Virus record (IMG/VR): IMGVR_UViG_3300030519_000023
Coordinates: 1-53,315 of that record
DNA: 53,315 nucleotides
Origin: a virus
Direction: 5' to 3' (one strand)
This document shows, one piece after another, positions 5,619 through 14,260 of the stretch (its first letter is position 1; each line of letters starts with the position of its first letter). The notes beneath the pieces are model-generated. The model was not told the DNA's origin. It saw nothing but the letters and a program-made list of their open reading frames with translations, and did not search any database. The position numbers and the translations under genes were made by a program.

Positions 5619-6680
5619 CTACATGCCCCTGGAGACCAGGGAAGTCCATTCGGAGCCCTGGAGTGTCATCACCGAGCCGCCCATGTCCTGAAGCTCAATG
5701 GCGCGGTCGTAGTTCTGATTGCCGTTGGCGACCTGGGTGAGGCTATTCGCCAGTCCCCATCTCGTGTGGTCGCGCTCCGCCAGAAAGCTGTAGAGGACCG
5801 ACTTCTTCTCGGCGTCCCGGAGCTGGAATCGGGTAGCCACTTCTTCGACCACCAGTCCAGGATCGCCAGGAACCTTGTCGTTGGCCTTCTCCCGAATCCC
5901 GTCCAGGATCTTCTTGAACCCGTCCTCGCTGGTCAGGGTATTGAGGTGGTCCCGCATTTCGAGCCAGAAGGCTTGATCCATGGCCTTCTTGGTCTCGTCC
6001 TTGAGAACCGTGAAGTCGTCATTGTCGGCCAGGAGTCGGCCGCCCAGATGAGCCCGGGACTTGCCATACTCGAATCCGGTCATGCCGTTGGTGCAGCGAA
6101 GCCGCTTGAGCCAGGGCAGGATTTCGATCTTACCCATGCCGATCTCGGAATTCTTGATCAGGAAGCCACCCTGCACTTCATCGCCGACGCGGATCTCGCC
6201 GGTCAGGGCCGGGGTGACCACCTGGACATAGAGGCGGGATTCGGTCACGGTGGCCGATTCGACCTGGAATTCAGGGCTCCCCAGGATGACCGGGAGCAGG
6301 TATTCAGCCACCTCCTCGTTCTCGATCATCTTGTAGCCGTTACTCAGGACGGCGCGGGCGTTGTCCCCGAGGGTGCGAATCAGGCGGCGTTCCCCCTTGT
6401 GGTTGTCTAGGAGGCGGTTGACGTTGAGATGGATGAGGTCCGGGGCGTTCTCCCGGAGTTTGGTCATGAACCCCCTGGGAATGCCGAGATAGTCAGAAAG
6501 CTGGTTCCGGGCGTGATCGCTGGTCCTGGTGGCGACCGGGCCGGTGGAGTTCATCCAGGTGAGGTTCTGGTCCTCATCCATGCGGAGGTCGGTCGCCGGG
6601 ATCACGAAGTCCCGCTTGTTCTTGGCATTGTCCAGGATGGTCTGAACCAGGACGGGAATGGAGTCGCCTTTGATGGTCAT
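5619..6680 (-). CDS. DUF932-like phage/plasmid protein
   Basis: This 353-residue protein is of the type annotated DUF932, found in phages and plasmids. Typical segments are FVIPATDLRMDEDQ early, NQLSDYLGIP with PRGFMTKL, RTLGDNARAVLSNGYKMIEN, and a C-terminal YSFLAERDHTRWGLANSLT block. Family members often accompany replication or recombination genes, but no enzymatic activity is established. The ATG has AAAGG upstream. It follows the XRE regulator gene in the same direction and is probably made early. Confidence 0.75.
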   Translation of the reverse strand: MTIKGDSIPVLVQTILDNAKNKRDFVIPATDLRMDEDQNLTWMNSTGPVATRTSDHARNQLSDYLGIPRGFMTKLRENAPDLIHLNVNRLLDNHKGERRLIRTLGDNARAVLSNGYKMIENEEVAEYLLPVILGSPEFQVESATVTESRLYVQVVTPALTGEIRVGDEVQGGFLIKNSEIGMGKIEILPWLKRLRCTNGMTGFEYGKSRAHLGGRLLADNDDFTVLKDETKKAMDQAFWLEMRDHLNTLTSEDGFKKILDGIREKANDKVPGDPGLVVEEVATRFQLRDAEKKSVLYSFLAERDHTRWGLANSLTQVANGNQNYDRAIELQDMGGSVMTLQGSEWTSLVSRGM

Positions 6681-6714
6681 GGGTGCCTTTCAGGCTGGAC
6701 GTTGCAGCGTCCGA

Positions 6715-6963
6715 TTATTGGTTAACGGCCTTGTTGATGAAGGTGTTTACCCGGATCCCCTTGGAGAGCATGGAGATCGCGGCGTTGAGTGATTCGAGCT
6801 GGAGGCCCCGGGGATGGGTCTCGCCTCGTTCCCAGCGACCCGGGGTCGCCGGGGAAACCCGGATGAGCCTTGCGAATGCTGCTTGGCTCAACCGGGCGAG
6901 TTTCCGATACCGCCGGATCTCCGCCGGGGAGGGGATTACCTGGGGGGCGTGATTTCGGTCCAT
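6715..6963 (-). CDS. XRE-family helix-turn-helix regulator
   Basis: The product has 82 residues. The core reads IRRYRKLARLSQAAFARLI with S-x-x-T-x-x-R-W-E-R-G-E downstream, a classic XRE/Cro-type helix-turn-helix around residues 15-60. A short C-terminal helix may dimerise. The start is chosen for GAGG eight bases upstream; it overlaps the end of the preceding gene. It may control the promoter at 7718-7746 or the lysis and early trains. Antitoxin-like use is possible, but no toxin is evident next door. Confidence 0.8.
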   Translation of the reverse strand: MDRNHAPQVIPSPAEIRRYRKLARLSQAAFARLIRVSPATPGRWERGETHPRGLQLESLNAAISMLSKGIRVNTFINKAVNQ

Positions 6964-7226
6964 GGCGAATCCTCGTTTTCTCGGTAAAGGGCCAGCATCA
7001 GGGTCTTTTCGCCCAGGACCACGTTCTGGACTCGGGGATCGGGAGAAGGGGCCGCCGCGACCTCGTAGCGAACCGCCAGGATTTGCGTCACGGCGGGCCG
7101 GTCCTGGTAGCGGATGATCCGTTCCCACAGCTTTTCGAGGTCGGTGGTCTTGGCGTCCCGGATCGTGTCGATGGCATTGCCAGCCTGGATCTGATAGACG
7201 GCTTCGGGGATGGTCGCGGTGGCCAT
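6936..7226 (-). CDS. small protein of unknown function upstream of the XRE gene
   Basis: The product has 96 residues and is mostly alpha-helical in its first half (IRDAKTTDLEKLWERIIRYQDRP), then beta-rich (TLMLALYREN). Its 3' end overlaps the XRE gene start by about 28 bases. The helical-plus-beta size and its position next to a Cro-like regulator are reminiscent of RelE/HigB-type pairs, but no diagnostic residue can be named, so this is only a thought. Confidence 0.65.
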   Translation of the reverse strand: MATATIPEAVYQIQAGNAIDTIRDAKTTDLEKLWERIIRYQDRPAVTQILAVRYEVAAAPSPDPRVQNVVLGEKTLMLALYRENEDSPWTEITPPR

Positions 7227-7230
7227 TGGT

Positions 7231-7662
7231 CTACCCGACCTTGGTCAGGAGGTCTTGAGCCACGGCGCCAGAGAGGCGGGACTTGATGCCAGAGACCATG
7301 TTGGTCAGGTAGGCGATCTGCTGGGACAGGAGTTCCAGGGTCACCGGCTCATCCGCCTTGCGGGGATCTGTCACGAGGGCGATGGGCTCCGGGATGGGAT
7401 CGACTTCAATGGGAGCCATGACCTCAAAGCTGTTGCCGTGGCTCCCCGACCCGCGAATGACCCCAACGAGCCCCATTCTTCCGATAGCGTTGGCGATGGA
7501 CGAGACGGTGGCGCGGGGCGTCATGTATTCGTTCATCACTTCCGGGATGGAGGTCTCCAGGTGGACATGGAGCTGGGTCAGGGTGTAGATCCCGGGCGCC
7601 ATCGCCAGGATGGTGTCCGCCACTTTGTTGGCGCGGGCCTTCGAGAAAGGCTTGAGGTTCAT
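7231..7662 (-). CDS. winged-helix-like DNA-binding protein candidate
   Basis: This 143-residue protein begins MNLKPFSKARANKVADTILAM. Helices with TLTQLHVHLETSIPEVM and TVSSIANAIGRMGLVGVIRG look like a winged-helix fold, including the glycine turn before the wing. The C-terminus is a helical possible dimerisation arm. AAGGAG lies seven bases before the ATG. It is the first gene after the promoter at 7718-7746, which fits a regulator made early. The target is unknown. Confidence 0.65.
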   Translation of the reverse strand: MNLKPFSKARANKVADTILAMAPGIYTLTQLHVHLETSIPEVMNEYMTPRATVSSIANAIGRMGLVGVIRGSGSHGNSFEVMAPIEVDPIPEPIALVTDPRKADEPVTLELLSQQIAYLTNMVSGIKSRLSGAVAQDLLTKVG

Positions 7663-7717
7663 GAGATTGCTCCTTGCAGGGAGGGTTGGTTGAGTCGTCT
7701 TGCTGCTTTGATAACCC

Positions 7718-7746
7718 AATATGCGCCCGTGCCTGATACGAGTCAA
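7718..7746 (-). promoter_or_regulatory. sigma70-like promoter
   Basis: The minus strand reads TTGACT, 17 bases, then CATATT. It stands in an AT-rich gap and points at the winged-helix, XRE and DUF932 genes. The spacing is ideal, with five of six -35 and four of six -10 matches. Confidence 0.7.
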
Positions 7747-7759
7747 TACCTTTTGATAC
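7743..7759. promoter_or_regulatory. operator-like element overlapping the -35 box
   Basis: TCAATACCTTTTGA (7743-7756) is a partial dyad with TCAA/TTGA arms, lying over the -35 hexamer. The included TACCTTTTGATAC is almost the same as TACCTTTGATAC at 47097-47108 beside the repressor gene, suggesting a shared regulator. Confidence 0.5.
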
Positions 7760-7775
7760 TTTATTTTCGCATGTG

Positions 7776-8000
7776 CTACTTTTTAGCGCCGGAGGCAATG
7801 CTCTGGGCCTCCCGCGTCCATGCGTCCACGTTCCCATCGTTGAGGCCCTGGTTGCGGATCCAGTCCAATCGGCTTCGGAAATGGTCCGAACCGGATGCGC
7901 GAATTTGACGTAATTTGTCTCGGTCGCGTCTCAAGTCCGCCTCGATCCCTGCTAGGAGAAGACGGGCGTCATCCATGGGGTCCTTCTTTGGCTCTGCCAC
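7776..8000 (-). CDS. small charged helical protein
   Basis: The product has 74 residues and is highly charged (MAEPKKDPMDDARLLLAGIEADLRRD...), probably all helical. It starts with GTG six bases after AGGAG, right after the stop of the giant polyvalent gene, with which it may share a transcript. No family is recognised. Confidence 0.65.
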   Translation of the reverse strand: MAEPKKDPMDDARLLLAGIEADLRRDRDKLRQIRASGSDHFRSRLDWIRNQGLNDGNVDAWTREAQSIASGAKK

Positions 8001-8008
8001 GTCCGCTC

Positions 8009-11000
8009 CTATGCCGCTGCCGGATTCGCTTGCCCTGCCCTGGCCCGAACTGCCTTCAGGTCCCCGGCCAGCCCGGAGTCATCCTGGAAGCCATTGGGAT
8101 CCTGGAAAATCTCGCCCAGGACGCCCTTGCGCTTGATGCGCTCCATGTTGTTCTTCTCCCATGGGTGATCAGCCTGGAGAGTGATGCTCTCGACGTTGTC
8201 CTTCTGCCCCAGGCGCCAGATGCGGGCCGTCCGCTGGTTGTGGACCATGGCCGTCGACGGGATGTCGTGGTGGATGATGCACTTCCCATGCTGGAGATTC
8301 AGCCCGGTGGCGCCGGCATCGCTCATGACGATCACGTCGGCCTGTCCGCTGTCGAACCGGGCCGCCTTCGCCGCCTTGTCCTTGGAACTGTCCTTGCCGG
8401 TGAGACTGGTGGCTTTGATCCCAGCTTTCTCCATGGCCGCCTGAATCGACGCGACGGCCTCCAGGTTGTGGCTAAAAATGACGACCGGCTTTCCCTCGGC
8501 GATGCGCTCCTTGGCGATGCGAACATGCTCCGCCATCTTGCCGCCCTCGGGATCCAAGTTGATGATCCGGTTCATAGCCGATTCACGCATGGTCCCGACG
8601 GCTTTTCGCACCTTCTCGGCGATGGCCTGGTGGTCGGCCTCGGGCTTCCCGTCGAAGGACTTGGGTGCCAGCATCTTGGCCCATTTCACGGTGTCGGGGG
8701 CCCCGGTGCGGAGTTTCCCGCTGGCCAGCTCCACCTGGTCCACGGCCTGGTGCTGCTTGTCGGTAAGGGCGACCGACGGATTGGACTTGTAGCATTCCTT
8801 CCCTGGGTCGACGCGGCCGTTGAACCAGTACCGGGCCAGTTCCTGAGCCATGGACTTCTTTGCCAGGGGCGCGTCGTTCTTGTATCGCCGCATGAATTCG
8901 TCCTTCGACTCGGGCGGATACTTGTGAGGGTCGATCTTGTTCAGGTTTGACCAGACCTCCGACACGTCGTTTTTGAGGGGGTCGCCCGTGGCCATTACGA
9001 CATGCTCAGAGTTGTAGGAGTGGGCATCCAGCACCTTGCTCCAGGTGGAATCCTCCTTTCCATCCCGGTCCAGGGCGCCGTGGGCCTCGTCCACCATCAT
9101 GGCGTTGAAGTCGATCCCAGCCTTGATGAACGCTTCCTTGACGGATGCAGCGGCGTCCTTGGGGGATGCCGAATGCAGAAATTCCCTGGCACCCTCGGGC
9201 CCGCTGCCCAGGTGGTCGCCCAGGATCTTTAGGGTATCGTCCCGAAGGGTCTGGTGGGTCACGACGACCGCCTGCTGGTCGGGGTCGCGGTAGGCGGCCA
9301 GCCTCTCGTCGTAGCTCTCGCCCGGGGCGGCATGGACATGAAAGCCGCTGGATGGGTCGATGAACCGGATGGCTTCGGCGCCGAACTGGGCCTGGACGAC
9401 CGACGGGACGGCGATGATGCCCTTCTTGAGCTTCCCCTGCTGGTGAAGGGTCGTGAGGCTGCCCAGCATGATCGGGGTCTTGCCGCTGCCGGCGCCATAG
9501 AAAAGCCCCATCCGTTTGAGCTGGGTGATCGCCTTGACGGCCCTCTGCTGCTGGACGTATTTCCCGCTCATGTGGAGCCCGTCCTGGACGTTCACTGACC
9601 CCTTTCGCCCAGCAAAGGGCGCCGACGCGGCCGGCATGAGCCCCCGGATTTGGTTCTCCAGGGCAGTCCCAAGGTGGTAGCGTTCCCCGGGCGCCAGCTC
9701 GGGCTTCTCCCATGCGGCAGCCGGCGCCTCCTCTCTCCCGGGCTCCGGCTCCTCGGTTTCGTTCAAGTTGAATAGGGCCCCGTCCTGGACCTTTGCTAGG
9801 GCCTGGGCTGCCTTCGCCTCCTTGAGCTTGTCTCCGACCTTCCCCGCCCCGAACTGGCCGCCGCCCTTCTTCTGGAGCTTCGCCTGTTGGGACTTGCGAT
9901 CTGCGGCCAGGGCCTCGGCCTCCTTGTCTCCCAAGGTCATCTGGAGGTGCGCCTGGGCCCCGGAAATGTCGGCCGTCGCCATCTGGAGCTTCTGGCCGGT
10001 CAGGTGGTGGTAGTGGTCGTGGAAGGCTTCATTGAGCTGCCCCCGCATCACGTCCTGGATGGCGCCCTGGGCGAACTTGGTCCCACCCATCCGCTGGATG
10101 TAGCTGTCCCAAAGGGTCGGCTTGGTGGCGTCCTCGTGATATTCGGATTCGAGCTGCTGCCGCTTGTTGTTCCACTCCACCCATTTGTCCGACGCGGCTC
10201 CCTCAGCGTCGGCCGCGTCGTCGTCGCTCATGCCGGCGAATAGATTCATGGACTGGACTTCGGCGTTGGTCTTCTCGGGCTCGGGGCCCAGGTTGCCGAT
10301 GGCCTGGTCGAATTTCCACTTCTTGGCGTCGTCGCTGTTCGCCTTGCCGCCGAAGTGTTCCTTGTAGAAGAAGTCCCGGATGGCCGACGCGTGTTCGTGG
10401 GTCAGTTCGCCCTGGGGGATATAGGCGGCGGCCAGCCGGGGATCCTTGGCCAGTGCCCGGTGAAGTGCCTCATGGAAGTTTCCATCGTCCTGCACCCGCT
10501 GGCCCTGGAGGGTCGTTCCTGCCTCATTGGGGTTCGCGGCCATGTAGCCCTGCATCATGGGATCCAAGTCGGCTGCGATCTCGTGGGGGGCCCGGACGCG
10601 GGTCTTGAGCATGGGCTTCCCGTTGATCTCTATGGGCTTCCCGGTCTCCTTGTCCTTTTCCTGAATGGGCTGGCTCTTGGCGTCCTTTTCCACGACCCGC
10701 AGGGGGACCATCTCGTTCATGGCTGCGTCCCAATGAGCCTGAGCTTCCGGGGAGAGGTCCAGCTTGGCCCCGCCATAGACGCTGGCAACGATGTCCTCGG
10801 GTCGTTCCCCGTCGGCCAGCCGTGAGCCCATCCATGCCTGGAGCTTCCCCTTCACCGCCTCAGCGTCGTCTCCGTCCTGGATATCGTGGTGCCGCTGGAA
10901 TTCGGCGGGCTCCATTTCGGGGTTGGAATACCGGTCGGCCAGCCGATTGGCGAACCCAGCCGGGATCCAGTTGTCCTCATCCTGCTGGCCACCCTTGAGA

Positions 11001-13483
11001 GACAAGGCCACCTCCCTCTCGCCCAGGGCCGCGCAATCCACCGGCTTGACCATGGCGTCCATAGCTGCGCCCTGGGCGGTGATGACGGCCTCCCCGTCCT
11101 CGTGGCTGATCTGGTAGCTTCCCTCGGGCATCCCAAGGGCGGCTGCCGTCATGACTGCCTTCTCAGGGGTCATCTTGCCCAGAGGGATCTGGTACTCGTT
11201 CAGAGGGGTGGAGTGGAGGGCGGCGATCAGGGCAGCTCTCGCTTCCAGTCGCCCCAGGGCCCCGCCCAGGACCCGACGCGCCTCTTTCAGGGCCTCCACC
11301 TTATTCTTCTGGATCTCTACAGCGGCCGGGATGTCGTGAGCTACTTCCAGGAGTTCCTGGTCACATTGGGCAGCCTTGGCCCGGAGAGCCTGGGCGTCCT
11401 CGGTCACCTGGGGAAGCAAGGTCTCCTGCTCTTGGAGGTGGTGGTGCTCCAGAGCCTCCAGGACGGCTTGCTGGTCCTCGGGGCTGAAGTTCTGCCGAAG
11501 GGCACGGGCGACGACGTGGGCAGCCCCCTCGGGCCCCAGGCACTCAACAACGTCCCGGTCGATCATTCCCTGGCCCAGGGCCGCCAGGCCGACATCGTGC
11601 AGAAGGTCAAAGGCGCCGGCTCCCCGGCTCTGGTGCATTCCCTCCATTTCGCCGGTCTTGAACGGGTCGATGTCGCTCCCCTCGGGGAATCTCTCGCCCA
11701 CCTCCTCCAGGAATCCCTGGACGTGCTGGGTCAGGAGCTGCTCGTGCAGGGACTGGACCAGGGCTTCGTGTTCCTCGGGGGTGCCGACGGCCATCTGGAA
11801 CCCCGGCTCGAAGGTGATCCCCTTCTTGGCTGCCATCTGCTGTTTGTAGGTCGCCCGGAGTGCCTGGCGGGCCCGCAGGAGGTGGGCCAGGGTCTCATTG
11901 GACTCCAGGGATTCCTTCACGGCGTCACGCATGGCGGCGGCCTTCTGTGCCTGGAGGTCTTTAGTCGCCTTGTGAATCTGGATGTTCGCGGCCTGTTCCT
12001 CCGGGCTCTTGGGGCCCGTAGCCTCCTTGGGCGCCTTGCCTTCGGCAGCTTGAATCTCGTTCACGGCAGCCATCAGCTTTTCGCTGGTCATGCCGGCCTT
12101 CTCTGCCCGCTCGGCCAGCTTCTGGTTGTAGCCGGGCCCGGACTTGCCCTGGGTTTCCGAGAGGATGGCGTCCAGGTCCATAGGGGAATCCCCGCCGACC
12201 AAGTTGATCCCGCTGGCTCCCCGGGCCTCGGCGTCCAAGAGAACCTTCTTCTCTGCCTCGGCGACGATCTTCTTGGCCTCGGCCAGCCGGGCCCGGTGCG
12301 CCTCCTTGGCAACCTTGGGGTCGTCCTCGCCCTTGAACAGATCCTCATGGTCGCCGCCCTGGCCACCTGTGGCGGTTCCCAGGACGTCGTTGATGAACTT
12401 GTCCTCGGCCTGCTTGCGCTCCGCCCGAGCCCCGTCAGAGACCTCCCGCTCCTTGGCGAGGTCATCGGGTGACAGGCTGGCCTTCCGCTTCGCCTCGGCC
12501 TCGCGGCGGCCCTTGGCGTTGGCCCTGGACTCCTCCTTGTATTGTGCCGGGTTCTTCAGGCCATGCAGTCGGAGCCCATTCAGTTTTCCCTGGGCGCCAC
12601 CGATGACGCGGGCAGCGCCGTTGCTACCCTGGATCGGCTGGATGAGGAGAGGGTGGCCCTTGGAACCGGGCCCGTCGGGGTGCGCGGTAATCCAGTGGGC
12701 CCCGGCGGGGATGGGGTCTCCGCCCTTGACGATGGTGCGCCAGCCGTCACGCCGTCGCTGGTCCTCGGCGCAATGACAGCAGTTGAGCCCGTCGCCTTGG
12801 TAGTCCGGTGGCTTCGGGCCACCGCACCGGGCCTTGCAACCATCCGGCCTCGGGAAAATCCAGCCGTGCCCAGAATTAGGCATGTCGGGGTCCCAAAGCT
12901 GTAAGCCCTCTGCTTCGCTCTTGGCGATGGTCCGGGTGGCGTTCTCATCTGCCAGCCAGTCCTTGAAGTCGTCGATGGTGTGGGCGGCGATGGAGTGGAA
13001 GCCGTCCCAGCCCTTGCTGTAGTTGGCGAAGTAGGCAGCCTTGGCCTCCGCCTCGGTGTCCCATCCGATCATGACCTTGTGTTCATCGAATTCGCCAGAG
13101 AGCGGATCCACCTGATTGACGATGAAGACCGACTGGCTCTCCGGGTTGGGCCCGACAAAGCAATCCACCCCGTCCCCGTCTGCCCCGAAGGACCGCTTGC
13201 AAAATCCATAATGGTTGGCCATCTTGACCGACCACTTCGTCCCGCAGGAGTCAACCCCGCTTCGGATACTCCCGACGGGATTCTCAATGGCGATGGGGAT
13301 CCCCTGGACGACGATGTGCCCGCGCCGGCCGCCCTCCCGTGGCTCGGCCTTCCCTGCCTGTCGATCCAGATCTGGGGTGGTCAAGGGCTTGATCTTCAGG
13401 GCGATAGTGGGGGTCCAGCCGACGGGAATCAGCCACCCGGTTTCCCCGGATTCGTTATCGGTAAAGGGGATTCCGGCGTTCAT
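8009..13483 (-). CDS. giant polyvalent protein: pyrophosphatase-like domain plus SNF2 helicase
   Basis: This 1824-residue protein has an N-terminal inorganic-pyrophosphatase-like domain (about residues 55-180: ENPVGS, HYGF, DGDGVDCFVG, EHKVMIG), a domain known from phage polyvalent proteins. A Cys-rich patch and a W-I-T-A-H-P-D-G-P segment follow near residues 205-300, then a long Glu/Ala/Gln-rich helical middle. The C-terminus is a SNF2-type ATPase: Walker A GAGSGKT near 1333, DEAH near 1464, ATGDPLKND, ATGLNLQ, and QRTARIWRLGQ near 1755. Such proteins are thought to travel into the cell with phage DNA and protect or remodel it. The start ATG follows GAGG and is preceded by a 40-residue frame. 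Delivery is inferred. Confidence 0.85.
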   Translation of the reverse strand: MNAGIPFTDNESGETGWLIPVGWTPTIALKIKPLTTPDLDRQAGKAEPREGGRRGHIVVQGIPIAIENPVGSIRSGVDSCGTKWSVKMANHYGFCKRSFGADGDGVDCFVGPNPESQSVFIVNQVDPLSGEFDEHKVMIGWDTEAEAKAAYFANYSKGWDGFHSIAAHTIDDFKDWLADENATRTIAKSEAEGLQLWDPDMPNSGHGWIFPRPDGCKARCGGPKPPDYQGDGLNCCHCAEDQRRRDGWRTIVKGGDPIPAGAHWITAHPDGPGSKGHPLLIQPIQGSNGAARVIGGAQGKLNGLRLHGLKNPAQYKEESRANAKGRREAEAKRKASLSPDDLAKEREVSDGARAERKQAEDKFINDVLGTATGGQGGDHEDLFKGEDDPKVAKEAHRARLAEAKKIVAEAEKKVLLDAEARGASGINLVGGDSPMDLDAILSETQGKSGPGYNQKLAERAEKAGMTSEKLMAAVNEIQAAEGKAPKEATGPKSPEEQAANIQIHKATKDLQAQKAAAMRDAVKESLESNETLAHLLRARQALRATYKQQMAAKKGITFEPGFQMAVGTPEEHEALVQSLHEQLLTQHVQGFLEEVGERFPEGSDIDPFKTGEMEGMHQSRGAGAFDLLHDVGLAALGQGMIDRDVVECLGPEGAAHVVARALRQNFSPEDQQAVLEALEHHHLQEQETLLPQVTEDAQALRAKAAQCDQELLEVAHDIPAAVEIQKNKVEALKEARRVLGGALGRLEARAALIAALHSTPLNEYQIPLGKMTPEKAVMTAAALGMPEGSYQISHEDGEAVITAQGAAMDAMVKPVDCAALGEREVALSLKGGQQDEDNWIPAGFANRLADRYSNPEMEPAEFQRHHDIQDGDDAEAVKGKLQAWMGSRLADGERPEDIVASVYGGAKLDLSPEAQAHWDAAMNEMVPLRVVEKDAKSQPIQEKDKETGKPIEINGKPMLKTRVRAPHEIAADLDPMMQGYMAANPNEAGTTLQGQRVQDDGNFHEALHRALAKDPRLAAAYIPQGELTHEHASAIRDFFYKEHFGGKANSDDAKKWKFDQAIGNLGPEPEKTNAEVQSMNLFAGMSDDDAADAEGAASDKWVEWNNKRQQLESEYHEDATKPTLWDSYIQRMGGTKFAQGAIQDVMRGQLNEAFHDHYHHLTGQKLQMATADISGAQAHLQMTLGDKEAEALAADRKSQQAKLQKKGGGQFGAGKVGDKLKEAKAAQALAKVQDGALFNLNETEEPEPGREEAPAAAWEKPELAPGERYHLGTALENQIRGLMPAASAPFAGRKGSVNVQDGLHMSGKYVQQQRAVKAITQLKRMGLFYGAGSGKTPIMLGSLTTLHQQGKLKKGIIAVPSVVQAQFGAEAIRFIDPSSGFHVHAAPGESYDERLAAYRDPDQQAVVVTHQTLRDDTLKILGDHLGSGPEGAREFLHSASPKDAAASVKEAFIKAGIDFNAMMVDEAHGALDRDGKEDSTWSKVLDAHSYNSEHVVMATGDPLKNDVSEVWSNLNKIDPHKYPPESKDEFMRRYKNDAPLAKKSMAQELARYWFNGRVDPGKECYKSNPSVALTDKQHQAVDQVELASGKLRTGAPDTVKWAKMLAPKSFDGKPEADHQAIAEKVRKAVGTMRESAMNRIINLDPEGGKMAEHVRIAKERIAEGKPVVIFSHNLEAVASIQAAMEKAGIKATSLTGKDSSKDKAAKAARFDSGQADVIVMSDAGATGLNLQHGKCIIHHDIPSTAMVHNQRTARIWRLGQKDNVESITLQADHPWEKNNMERIKRKGVLGEIFQDPNGFQDDSGLAGDLKAVRARAGQANPAAA

Positions 13484-13490
13484 GGGTGCC

Positions 13491-13613
13491 TCAAAATTCG
13501 ACTTGCAATCCTGCTTGGACGGGGGCATATTTCTGGAGTGCAACAGGGGGGCGGAATATAGCCGGACCAATCCCCAAGTAGGCCCGTCCGAGGCTACCCC
13601 TTTGGCGGGCCAT
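13491..13613 (-). CDS. 40-residue coupled small protein
   Basis: An ATG overlapping the stop of the 215-residue gene (TGATG), with GAGG seven bases upstream, opens a 40-residue frame (MARQRGSLGRAYLGIGPAIF...). It ends two bases before the binding-site core of the giant gene. It fills the gap exactly, so it is plausible, though the small size leaves doubt. It is basic and hydrophobic. Function is unknown. Confidence 0.45.
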   Translation of the reverse strand: MARQRGSLGRAYLGIGPAIFRPPVALQKYAPVQAGLQVEF

Positions 13614-14260
13614 CACTTTGCCTCGGAATCGTTCTGGATTTCGATCACGACGCTCTTGGCTTCAGCCGTCTCCGTTGGCCTTGCCGCTTCCATTTCGTAC
13701 CCGGATACGACCCAGGTCGGAACGGTGTCAGTGGGAAGGGCCGGGTTGTCATAGAAGGGCGATAGGGTTACCTGGTGCTTCCCGCTGGTGGCCCATATTT
13801 GGGGCGTCGTGCTGGGGCGCCGGTTGTCTTTCCCTGGGGGCTCGACCTTCAAGTCTCCACGAACAAGGCATTCCGCCATCCCCCTCATGCAAGCCGCCAA
13901 GTCCTGCCCCCGTTTGGCCCGCTGGTCGATAATATGTTCCAGCCGCTCGTATTCCAGCCCGATTGGGCCAAGTCGCATATGCTTCGTGGTCATGTAGGGC
14001 GGGTGCCCCTTCCCTTTTTGGAGCTGGAGGATGGCGGCATAGGTCGCCTTGACCCGCTGATCCTCAAGCTGCGCGAAGGCGGCCTGATCAACCCACCGGA
14101 CACTGGCCTTAACGGGATGCAATCCGCCCTTCCCGTCATGGCTGAAATGCGCCCGAACCGTGACTGCCCGCTGGGCCTTTTCGATGGGGCGGCCGGAAGT
14201 CACGGCGTTGAAGGCATCCGTCAACAGGTGCCAGAGCAAATACCCACTCGGGGGTTCCAT
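13613..14260 (-). CDS. cargo-block protein, 215 residues, unknown
   Basis: It starts at MEPPSGYLLWHLLTDAF, where the ATG overlaps the TGA of the upstream gene. The C-terminal third is beta-rich and ends acidic. Segments such as KATYAAILQLQKGKGHPPYM and LEHIIDQRAKRGQDLAACM look like ordered helices, but no domain is recognised. It lies between a 181-residue protein and the giant helicase protein, all overlapping or abutting, so they are probably one operon with linked roles, perhaps virion-internal proteins. Confidence 0.7.
   Translation of the reverse strand: MEPPSGYLLWHLLTDAFNAVTSGRPIEKAQRAVTVRAHFSHDGKGGLHPVKASVRWVDQAAFAQLEDQRVKATYAAILQLQKGKGHPPYMTTKHMRLGPIGLEYERLEHIIDQRAKRGQDLAACMRGMAECLVRGDLKVEPPGKDNRRPSTTPQIWATSGKHQVTLSPFYDNPALPTDTVPTWVVSGYEMEAARPTETAEAKSVVIEIQNDSEAK

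Noticed and set aside
9765-9780. Shared short sequence LFNL[ND]E in the giant helicase protein and the PAPS-reductase-like protein as a clamp-binding motif
   Set aside because: It does not match the usual Q-L-x-L-F clamp motif, and a six-residue match between proteins is expected by chance.
10886-12472. 528-residue plus-strand frame inside the giant polyvalent gene
   Set aside because: It is a shadow of the minus-strand gene, with Leu/Gly/Gln-rich low-information composition and no ribosome site.
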